DNA from: DASXTC01 sp036505635
Lineage (GTDB): Bacteria; Acidobacteriota; Polarisedimenticolia; JACPZX01; DASXTC01
Direction: 5' to 3'
Assembly: GCA_036505635.1 (NCBI GenBank)
Contig: DASXTC010000021.1
Span: 124,001-188,000 of the forward strand
DNA: 64,000 nucleotides
The first letter of the stretch is position 1. Every line of letters starts with the position of its first letter. Both the position numbers and the translations under genes were made by a program. This document shows, one piece after another, positions 58,349 to 64,000 of the stretch. A model generated the notes under the pieces. The model was not told the DNA's origin and did not search any database. It saw only the letters and a list, made by a program, of their open reading frames with translations.

Positions 58349-59110
58349 ATTCAACTGCTCATTCTCGCCGCCGCGGCCGATCCGGCCGGGCTGGCACGAT
58401 CCGCCGCCGCCCAGGGGTTCCAAGGCGACGTCCTGAGTCTGGTCCTGCACTCGGGGCCCATGGCCCAGCTCGTGCTGCTGGTGCTGGCGTTTTTCTCGAT
58501 CCTCTCCTGGGCGATCATGGCGGAGCGCCACCGCGCTCTGTCGCGCGCCGAGAAGGAGGATCACATTCTCCTCGAGAGGTTCCGCTCGCAGGCGAGCCTG
58601 GCCGACCTGCGCGACTTCTGCGAGAAACTCCCCTATAGTCCGATGGCGCACGTCTACCGCACCGGGTTCCGCGAGCTCACGCGCGGGACGGCGGCGCGGC
58701 ACGGGGGCGCCGCTGCCGGCGGCGTCGCGGTCGCTCCCGAGACGCAATCCCGGACCACCACCCGTATCATCGAGAGGGCCATGATCTCGGCTGCTTCCGA
58801 AGCCCAGGGGCGTCTGGAACGTTTTCTTGGATTTCTCGCCTCCACCGCCTCCGCCTCCCCCTTCATCGGGCTGTTCGGCACCGTGTGGGGGATCATGAAC
58901 TCGTTCCGCTCGATCGGCATGACCGGCACGGCCAATCTGGCCACGGTGGCGCCGGGGATCTCCGAGGCTCTGATCACCACCGCCGCGGGGCTCGCCGCCG
59001 CCATACCGGCCCTGCTCGGGTACAACTACTTCAATAATCGCCTCCGCGTGCTCGGCAACCGTCTCGACAATTTCATCGCCGAGCTCCTCAACCGCTTCGA
59101 GAAGGTCTGA
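58349..59110 (+). CDS. tolQ: TolQ/ExbB-type proton channel protein, probably with a non-AUG start
   Basis: 253 residues if read from ATT 58349. The domain is clear: VLLVLAFFSILSWAIM (helix 1), then the C-terminal MotA/TolQ/ExbB region with ASPFIGLFGTVWGIMNSFRSIG and ATVAPGISEALITTAAGLAAAIPALLGYN. The first ATG is at 58460, inside helix 1, which would remove the periplasmic N-terminus and has no ribosome site. Upstream the frame is open to a TGA at 58262 with no ATG, GTG or TTG, but ATT 58349 (or CTG 58355) stands six bases after a strong AGGGAGG. With TolR it uses proton flow to energise TolA during outer-membrane constriction. Confidence 0.8.
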   Translation: MQLLILAAAADPAGLARSAAAQGFQGDVLSLVLHSGPMAQLVLLVLAFFSILSWAIMAERHRALSRAEKEDHILLERFRSQASLADLRDFCEKLPYSPMAHVYRTGFRELTRGTAARHGGAAAGGVAVAPETQSRTTTRIIERAMISAASEAQGRLERFLGFLASTASASPFIGLFGTVWGIMNSFRSIGMTGTANLATVAPGISEALITTAAGLAAAIPALLGYNYFNNRLRVLGNRLDNFIAELLNRFEKV

Positions 59111-59112
59111 CG

Positions 59113-59574
59113 ATGGCCGCGGCGATAGAGTCCCCCGGCCGCCGCGGGCGCCAGCGCGCCAGCATGGCGGACATCAACGTGACGCCGCTGGTGGACGTCG
59201 TCCTCGTGCTCCTCATCATCTTCATGGTGACCGCCCCCATGATGCAGCGGGGCGTCGATGTGCAGCTTCCGAAAGCCGAGAGCGCGAGCGGGCAGGAAGA
59301 GCAACGCATCATCGTGACGATCGATCGGGCCGCCCGCGTCTACCTGAACCAGACCTCGATGCCTCTCGCCGAGCTCGAGCAGCACCTCTCCACCGTCGCC
59401 TCCGGCTACCGGGACCCCTTCGTCTACCTGCGAGCCGACCAGGCGGTCCCCTACGGCAGCGTGATGGCCGTCATGGATCGGATCAAGAAGGCCGGGATCG
59501 AACGGGTCGGTCTCGTGACCGAGCCCACGCCGTCGGACGAGCAGGCCCCATCCAGGCCACGCCGCCAGCGATGA
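59113..59574 (+). CDS. tolR: TolR/ExbD-type protein
   Basis: 153 residues. One helix (~25-43) with the proton-carrying aspartate in MADINVTPLVDVVLVLLIIFMV, then a periplasmic domain (VDVQLPKAESAS, FVYLRADQAVPYGSVMAVMDRIKKAGIERVGLVTE). Standard length. Two bases after tolQ; overlaps the next gene by four. Confidence 0.95.
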   Translation: MAAAIESPGRRGRQRASMADINVTPLVDVVLVLLIIFMVTAPMMQRGVDVQLPKAESASGQEEQRIIVTIDRAARVYLNQTSMPLAELEQHLSTVASGYRDPFVYLRADQAVPYGSVMAVMDRIKKAGIERVGLVTEPTPSDEQAPSRPRRQR

Positions 59575-60380
59575 CGATCAAGCTCAAGATCGCCTGGGGC
59601 GAACGGTCCGAACAGATCCTGATGAAGATGGCCGGCTATTCCGCCGTCGCGCATCTGGTCGCGCTCATCGTCTTCTCGATGATCCCCCGTTTCACCACGC
59701 CACCGCCGATGCCGCGCACGGCCATCGCCGAGATCATCCCCGCCTCGGCGCTCTTTCCGCCGGCCCCTCCCGGCGGCCCGGCTCACGCGAGGCAAGCGGA
59801 GCCGACCCCCTCGGAGCGGGCCGAGGCCGCGAAGGTGGCCGAGAAGCCGCCCGCGCCGAAGCCCCCGGAAGCCCCGAAGGCGCCCAAGAAAAAACCCGAC
59901 GCGACCGTCCCACCACCGCCCGGCGAGAAACGCGCGGAAAAGCCGAGGCCCGAGCCGGAGCCCGAGCGCGCCGCCGAGAGGGCCGGACGCGATCAAGTCG
60001 AACCGCCCCCGGTGGCCGACTCGATGGCCGGGATCAGCCTCGGCGGGACCGTCGTGCCCGGCGGGATTCCCTCGATCGGCTCGTCGGCCTTTCCCTACGA
60101 CTATTACCGTTCCAGCCTGGTGGCCATTCTCCAGTCCAACTGGCGCAGACCGGTGGCGCCCGAGGGCCTGCGCGAGCCCGTGAGCTGCCGCGTCCAGTTC
60201 ACCATCCTCAAGTCGGGAATCATCCAGGACGCGCGCATCTCCGTGCCGAGCGGCAACGAGGCCCTCGATCAATCGGCGCTGCGGGCGATCTACGACAGCA
60301 ACCCGCTGCCCCCGCTTCCGTTCCAGTACGGGCAGAACTCGGTCAGTGCCGAGGTGCTTTTCGAGCTGACAGCCGATTGA
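59571..60380 (+). CDS. tolA: TolA-like energy-transducer with TonB C-terminal domain
   Basis: 269 residues. One helix near ~22-40, a Pro/Ala/Lys/Glu-rich rod (~60-150: KPPAPKPPEAPK, KRAEKPRPEPEPE), and a TonB/TolA C-terminal domain (~175-269) with YYRSSLVAILQSNWRRP, VQFTILKSGIIQDARI and NPLPPLPF. Position in the tol operon makes TolA the likely identity over TonB. It would cross the periplasm to bind TolB and Pal. Confidence 0.88.
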   Translation: MTIKLKIAWGERSEQILMKMAGYSAVAHLVALIVFSMIPRFTTPPPMPRTAIAEIIPASALFPPAPPGGPAHARQAEPTPSERAEAAKVAEKPPAPKPPEAPKAPKKKPDATVPPPPGEKRAEKPRPEPEPERAAERAGRDQVEPPPVADSMAGISLGGTVVPGGIPSIGSSAFPYDYYRSSLVAILQSNWRRPVAPEGLREPVSCRVQFTILKSGIIQDARISVPSGNEALDQSALRAIYDSNPLPPLPFQYGQNSVSAEVLFELTAD

Positions 60381-60420
60381 CCGCGCCCGGCTCCAGACGG
60401 GCTTCACATCGCGAGGACGA

Positions 60421-61752
60421 ATGACGACGAGTCGAGTGCTTGTCACGGTGGCAGCTGCCATGGCGGCGGCCGCGGCCTTTGGGTGGGCCCGGAGCGGCGG
60501 CCCGGCGGCGCAGGACCCCAACCAGCCGCAGATCGGGCTCAAGATCACCGGAACCGCGCAGCGCCAGGTCCCGATCGCGATCCTCCCATTCCATCCCGAC
60601 GCGACCGCCGACGCCGCGGCGCGCGCGTCGGCCGAGTCGATACGCGCCGTCATCGGGGCCGACCTGACCTACTCGGGCCTCTTCAACGTGCTGCCCGCGT
60701 CCCTCTACAGCGGTGTCACGCTGACCGCGGCGCAGATCCCGTTCAGGGATTTCGCCGCGCTGGGCGCCGAGGGGATCGTGCGAGGCGCGGTCTCCAGGAA
60801 GGACTCCCAGATCGTCGTCGAGGGTCCGCTCTACGACACGAAAAGCGGCGCGCTCATCAGCGGCAAACGGTACCGCGGAGACGGCTCGCTGGCGCGCCAC
60901 ATCGCGCACAGCATCGCGAACGACATCACGCTGTCATACACGGGACGAACCGGGATCGCCCTCTCGCGGATCGTCTTCGTGGCGAAGATCGGCGGTGGCA
61001 AGGAGATCCACGTCATGGACTACGATGGCGCCGAGATCCGGCAGATCACCAAGAACAAGTCCCTCAACGTCTCCCCAGCCTGGTCGCCGGACGGCAGGCG
61101 TCTCGCCTTCGTGTCATACCGGCAGGGCAACCCGAAGCTCTTCATCTACAACGGCGAGGACGGGAGTCTCAAGGATTCCACCCCTCCGGGCAGCGAGCTG
61201 TGCGTGGCGCCCGACTGGTCGCCAGACGGCCGGCTCATCGCCTTCTCCAGCTCCAGCGGGGGCGATTCCGACATCTTCATCCTCGATGTGGCCACGGGCC
61301 GATCCCGTCAGATCAGCTTCAGCCGGGGTTCGGACACATCGCCCGAGTGGTCCCCGTCCGGGCGCGAGATCGCCTTCACGTCCGATCGCTCGGGCACGCC
61401 GCAGATCTACATCATGGACGCCGAGGGGGCCAACGTCCGCCTGATGACCACGAGCGGTGAGTTCAACGACTCGGCCGCCTGGTCGCCGGACGGAGGCCGG
61501 ATCGTCTACGCTTCCATGTTCGATGGCCGTTTCGACATCGTCGTCAACGACCTGGCGGCCGGCGCGATGCGCCGTCTCACCCAGAACGCCGCCAACAACG
61601 AGAACCCGCGCTGGTCGAGCGACGGTCGCCACATCGTCTTCTCCTCGAACCGCAAGGGAACCTATAAAATCCTGACGATGGACGCCGACGGGAACCGTCA
61701 GGTGGAGCTGCCCACGCCGTTCGAGGCCACGATGCCCGACTGGTCGCGGTAG
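60421..61752 (+). CDS. tolB: TolB translocation protein
   Basis: 443 residues. Signal peptide, N-terminal alpha/beta domain (VPIAILPFHPD, IGADLTYSGLFNVLP), then a six-bladed propeller: repeated WSPDGRRLAF, WSPDGRLIAF, WSPSGREIAF, WSPDGGRIVY and WSSDGRHIVF blade motifs. Periplasmic; binds Pal and TolA. 40 bases from tolA. Confidence 0.97.
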   Translation: MTTSRVLVTVAAAMAAAAAFGWARSGGPAAQDPNQPQIGLKITGTAQRQVPIAILPFHPDATADAAARASAESIRAVIGADLTYSGLFNVLPASLYSGVTLTAAQIPFRDFAALGAEGIVRGAVSRKDSQIVVEGPLYDTKSGALISGKRYRGDGSLARHIAHSIANDITLSYTGRTGIALSRIVFVAKIGGGKEIHVMDYDGAEIRQITKNKSLNVSPAWSPDGRRLAFVSYRQGNPKLFIYNGEDGSLKDSTPPGSELCVAPDWSPDGRLIAFSSSSGGDSDIFILDVATGRSRQISFSRGSDTSPEWSPSGREIAFTSDRSGTPQIYIMDAEGANVRLMTTSGEFNDSAAWSPDGGRIVYASMFDGRFDIVVNDLAAGAMRRLTQNAANNENPRWSSDGRHIVFSSNRKGTYKILTMDADGNRQVELPTPFEATMPDWSR

Positions 61753-61779
61753 CCATGCGTGAAGAGGAGCGAACGCTGA

Positions 61780-61788
61780 TGTTATACT
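61780..61788 (+). promoter_or_regulatory. extended -10 element before pal
   Basis: TGTTATACT is an extended -10 (TG, one base, TATACT). No good -35 is needed in such promoters. It lies 41 bases upstream of the pal start, just behind tolB, and may give extra pal-cpoB mRNA. Confidence 0.45.
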
Positions 61789-61829
61789 CCGCGCGTTTCG
61801 AGCGAACCCTGTCCCTCCAGGAGGTGCCG

Positions 61830-62405
61830 ATGATCCGAAGAGTCCGATGCGCCGTCTCCATCCTCGCTGTGTTGATCCTGGCCGTCGCGTTCCTCTCCGC
61901 CGGCTGCAAGAAGAAGCCGGCTCCGGTCGCCGCCGCGCCCGCGCCACCGCCTGCCCAGAAGGTCGAGCCCGTTCCCGAGCCCGTGAGGGAGGAGCCGATG
62001 AAGCCGGTCGTCGAGGAGCCGATGGCCGCGCAGGGGATGGGCGCGAGCGAGTACAACCGGCAGGGCCTCTTGAAGGCGATCTATTTCGACACGAACCGTC
62101 ACGAGATCCGGCCCGACCAGCGGCCCACGCTCGAAGCAAACGCCGAGAAGCTCAAGAACTCCCCGCTCTCCTCGTTCAGGATCCTCATCGAGGGGCATTG
62201 CGACGAGCGCAACACCAGCGAATACAACATGGCGCTCGGCGACCGTCGCGCCAATTCCGTGAAGCAGTACCTGATCAATCTCGGAATCCCGACGACCCGT
62301 CTCCGCACCATCTCCTACGGCGAGGAGCGCCCGATCGACCCGGGACACAACGAGGACGCCTGGGCCAGAAACCGCCGTTCAGAGTTCGTCCTCGAAGAGA
62401 GTTGA
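61830..62405 (+). CDS. pal: peptidoglycan-associated lipoprotein
   Basis: 191 residues from ATG 61830 with a CCAGGAGG site. Lipobox LSAGC, a Pro/Ala/Glu linker and the OmpA-C domain (YFDTNRHEIRPDQRPTLEANAEKL, ILIEGHCDERNTSEYNMALGDRRANSVKQYL, YGEERPIDPGHNEDAWARNRRSEF) with the diaminopimelate-binding residues. Anchors the outer membrane to peptidoglycan. Confidence 0.97.
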   Translation: MIRRVRCAVSILAVLILAVAFLSAGCKKKPAPVAAAPAPPPAQKVEPVPEPVREEPMKPVVEEPMAAQGMGASEYNRQGLLKAIYFDTNRHEIRPDQRPTLEANAEKLKNSPLSSFRILIEGHCDERNTSEYNMALGDRRANSVKQYLINLGIPTTRLRTISYGEERPIDPGHNEDAWARNRRSEFVLEES

Positions 62406-62412
62406 CGCGCCC

Positions 62413-63222
62413 GTGAGATACGGCCACGCTCCCGCTCGCGCCGCCGCCGCGGCGGGGCTCATCCTGCTTGCCGGATGCGTCACATCCACGCAGGCGACGA
62501 GGCTCCAGAAGGACCTCGACGACGTGAAGCGCCAGCTCTTCCAGGTGCAGCAGGAGACCACCGCGTCACGGACCCAGATCGAGGAGGTGGCCCGCCGTCT
62601 GGGCCCCGGGGCTCAGTCGCCATCCTCCTCCCAGGCGCAGCTCGGCGGCGCGATACAGACGCTGCTGGATCAGGTCCAGGCGCTGTCCGAGCGTCTCAAG
62701 GAGAGCAACTCCCGAATGGCGAGCCTCGCGCAGGATATCGAGGGCCTTCGCGAATCGGCCCGCAGGGCGGGCGCCCCCGGACCCACGGCGCCGGCCATGC
62801 AGCCGACCGCCCCCGCAGCCGGGGTACCGGCCGGCAGCCAGGCCGACCAGACCTTCAAGACGGCGTACGCCGATTACAGCAAGGGCAATTACGAGCTCGC
62901 CGTGATGGGGTTCAACGAGTTCCTGCGCTCCGCGCAGAGCCACCCGCTTGCCTGCGACGCGCAGTACTTCATCGGGGAGTGCTATTACAGCCAGGGCAAG
63001 TTCACCGAAGCGGCCGAATCGTTCGACCAGGTCCTGCAGAAGTATCCCTCCGGCGAGAGGGTCGCCGCGGCGCTACTGAAGAAGGGATACGCGCAGATCG
63101 AGTCGGGGCAGACGTCGGCCGGGGTCTCCACCCTCCAGAGGCTGATTGACACCCATTCGGATTCGGGGGAGGCGCGGCTGGCCGCCGAGCGGCTCAAGCA
63201 GCTCGGCCTGCGTTCCCGTTAG
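62413..63222 (+). CDS. cpoB: CpoB/YbgF-like Tol-associated lipoprotein
   Basis: 269 residues from a GTG seven bases after pal. Lipobox LLAGC (the E. coli protein is soluble, so this one is lipid-anchored). A coiled trimerisation helix (~30-110) and three TPR units (FKTAYADYSKGNYELAVMGFNEFL, DAQYFIGECYYSQGKFTEAAESFDQVL, ALLKKGYAQIESGQTSAGVSTL). It links Tol-Pal to peptidoglycan synthesis. Confidence 0.92.
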   Translation: MRYGHAPARAAAAAGLILLAGCVTSTQATRLQKDLDDVKRQLFQVQQETTASRTQIEEVARRLGPGAQSPSSSQAQLGGAIQTLLDQVQALSERLKESNSRMASLAQDIEGLRESARRAGAPGPTAPAMQPTAPAAGVPAGSQADQTFKTAYADYSKGNYELAVMGFNEFLRSAQSHPLACDAQYFIGECYYSQGKFTEAAESFDQVLQKYPSGERVAAALLKKGYAQIESGQTSAGVSTLQRLIDTHSDSGEARLAAERLKQLGLRSR

Positions 63223-63241
63223 CGAAGGACCGAAACCCGGG

Positions 63242-63271
63242 TTGACAGGAGACGGCCTGATGGGCTAACCT
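63242..63271 (+). promoter_or_regulatory. predicted promoter of rpsT
   Basis: TTGACA at 63242-63247, 18 bases and TAACCT at 63266-63271, with a leader of about 45 bases to the rpsT start. Confidence 0.55.
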
Positions 63272-63321
63272 TCGCGCCCGTTCGAGTCGGACAAGCACGA
63301 AACCCGGGGGTTCCATCCAGA

Positions 63322-63594
63322 ATGGCAACGCACCAGTCGGCGATCAAGCGCCACAAGCAGAGCCTCAAACGCCGTGAGGCGAACAAAGCGACCCGCTCGC
63401 GCCTTCGGACGCAGATCAAGAAGCTGCGCGATTCGGTCGAGACGAGCGACGCGGCCTCGGCCCGGCGTCTCCTGCCGGAGACGATCGCATTGATCGATCG
63501 CTCGATCCAGAAGGGCGTCGTCCACGAGAACACCGCCGCACGCTACAAGTCGCGCCTGACCCGCCTGGTCAACAAGCTCGGCGCGCCGAAGTAG
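63322..63594 (+). CDS. rpsT: 30S ribosomal protein S20
   Basis: 90 residues. ATHQSAIKRHKQSLKRREANK and the basic three-helix pattern, ending NTAARYKSRLTRLVNKLGA, define S20. Binds 16S rRNA early in assembly. It stands alone between two promoters. Confidence 0.97.
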   Translation: MATHQSAIKRHKQSLKRREANKATRSRLRTQIKKLRDSVETSDAASARRLLPETIALIDRSIQKGVVHENTAARYKSRLTRLVNKLGAPK

Positions 63595-63630
63595 GCGCAG
63601 GCGCCCCACCGCCTCCTCGTTCGCCTCTTC

Positions 63631-63639
63631 TGTTATGAT
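63631..63639 (+). promoter_or_regulatory. extended -10 element of lon
   Basis: TGTTATGAT is an extended -10 (TG, one base, TATGAT), 43 bases before the lon ATG. A heat-shock sigma-32 site was not recognised. Confidence 0.5.
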
Positions 63640-63681
63640 GACGGCTACCGGGTTGAATGGCCGTGTGATGGAGGGCGTAGT

Positions 63682-64000
63682 ATGAGCGACGAGACCGTCG
63701 AGTCGGGTCAACCCGTCCGGATCCCCGATGTCCTTCCGGTGCTCCCGTTGCGGGACGCCGTCGTTTTCCCCCATTTGCCCGCCCCGCTGGTGGTGGGGCG
63801 CCCGGTCTCGATCCGCACCATCGACCACGTGCTGACCGGCAACAAGATGGTCGCCCTCGTCGCTCAGAAGAACCCTCAGGTGGAGGAGCCCGGGCCCGAC
63901 GAGATCTTCAAGATCGGCACGGCGGCGGTCGTGCTCAAGCTCCTCAAGTTCCCCGACGGGGGGCTCCGCGTGCTCACGCGGGGGCTGGAGCGCGTACGCC
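63682..64000 (+). CDS. lon: ATP-dependent protease Lon, N-terminal part (cut by window end)
   Basis: 106 codons are present. After a short N-terminal tail the LAN substrate-binding domain begins: VLPVLPLRDAVVFPHLPAPLVVGRP, ALVAQKNPQVEEPGPDEIFKIGTAAVVLKLLKFPDGGLRVLTRGLERV in short pieces of which VLPLRD and GTAAVV are the most telling. GGAGGG precedes the ATG. The AAA+ and protease domains lie beyond the window. Assignment is confident from the N-terminal domain. Confidence 0.92.
   Translation, partial: MSDETVESGQPVRIPDVLPVLPLRDAVVFPHLPAPLVVGRPVSIRTIDHVLTGNKMVALVAQKNPQVEEPGPDEIFKIGTAAVVLKLLKFPDGGLRVLTRGLERVR

Noticed and set aside
59820..59970. Tandem DNA repeat or CRISPR-like array in the Pro/Lys-rich stretch
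   Set aside because: It is the extended rod of the TolA-like protein; no regular unit or spacer pattern is present.
1..64000. tRNA, rRNA, tmRNA, SRP RNA or riboswitch genes
   Set aside because: Intergenic spaces were read on both strands; no GGTTCRANTCC-type loop, SRP tetraloop or known aptamer motif was recognised. A covariance-model scan would be decisive.

Overview
This window is high-GC DNA from a Gram-negative, double-membrane bacterium. It carries a complete Tol-Pal locus, apolipoprotein N-acyltransferase, several lipoproteins with lipoboxes, and outer-envelope style adaptors. The mix of sulfatase-TPR proteins, GT39-type glycosyltransferases, FHA/GAF sensor kinases, GAF-HlyD/M50 export genes and an SPFH-Arc pair would suit Acidobacteriota or a neighbouring deep lineage. 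That placement is inference; rpsT, recN, tolB or lon phylogeny would settle it. I see no rRNA, tRNA, CRISPR array, intact insertion sequence or phage gene.

Layout. 0-5.5 kb: the end of an operon for a fatty-acyl or polyketide-like product (RND/MMPL exporter fused to a thioredoxin fold, B12-type radical SAM enzyme, methyltransferase, FAD reductase, ketosynthase), mostly translationally coupled. 5.5-8.8 kb: a lower-GC accessory patch with two START-fold proteins, an NmrA-type reductase and a broken OLD-family nuclease gene that has no start codon. 8.9-10.7 kb: a TlpA-like lipoprotein and a YceI protein. 10.7-16.7 kb: two 2-oxoacid dehydrogenase E1 genes coupled to kynureninase and tryptophan 2,3-dioxygenase, followed by an AraC regulator. 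17.2-20.2 kb: two tandem GT39-like membrane proteins. 20.3-28.9 kb: FHA-GAF histidine kinase, CBS protein, RlmD-type methyltransferase, a zinc ribbon, a sulfatase-TPR protein, a phosphodiester glycosidase-like protein and two receiver proteins.

27.8-34.2 kb appears to be one transcription unit: a kinase-like receiver protein, a stand-alone receiver, a GAF-GAF-TM-HlyD protein, a lipoprotein HlyD adaptor and a PqqD-M50 protease-HlyD fusion. It is the best candidate here for a poorly described system. 34.2-40.5 kb is a second accessory stretch of small unrelated enzymes (Dyp peroxidase, hydrolase, cupin, reductase, VOC, GNAT, ICMT) with a DUF5946 remnant. 40.8-43.3 kb holds sucC-sucD-ndk. 43.4-46.9 kb holds a PerR-like regulator with a likely operator, a rubrerythrin without rubredoxin domain, a CCG iron-sulfur protein, DUF3501 and a phosphopantetheinyl transferase.

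47.6-48.7 kb is an SPFH protein plus Arc-type repressor behind a palindromic operator. 48.75-48.9 kb is a large multi-hairpin element. On the minus strand, 48.9-58.1 kb carries prfB (with its programmed +1 frameshift, which splits the gene into two frames), lnt, a SPOR protein, a slipin, NfeD protease, a zinc ribbon, an aminotransferase, coaD and recN. 58.3-64 kb on the plus strand is tolQ-tolR-tolA-tolB-pal-cpoB, then rpsT and the start of lon. tolQ seems to begin at a non-AUG codon.

Promoters were read by eye as -35/-10 matches and are predictions. Long antisense open frames are everywhere because of the GC content and were left out.
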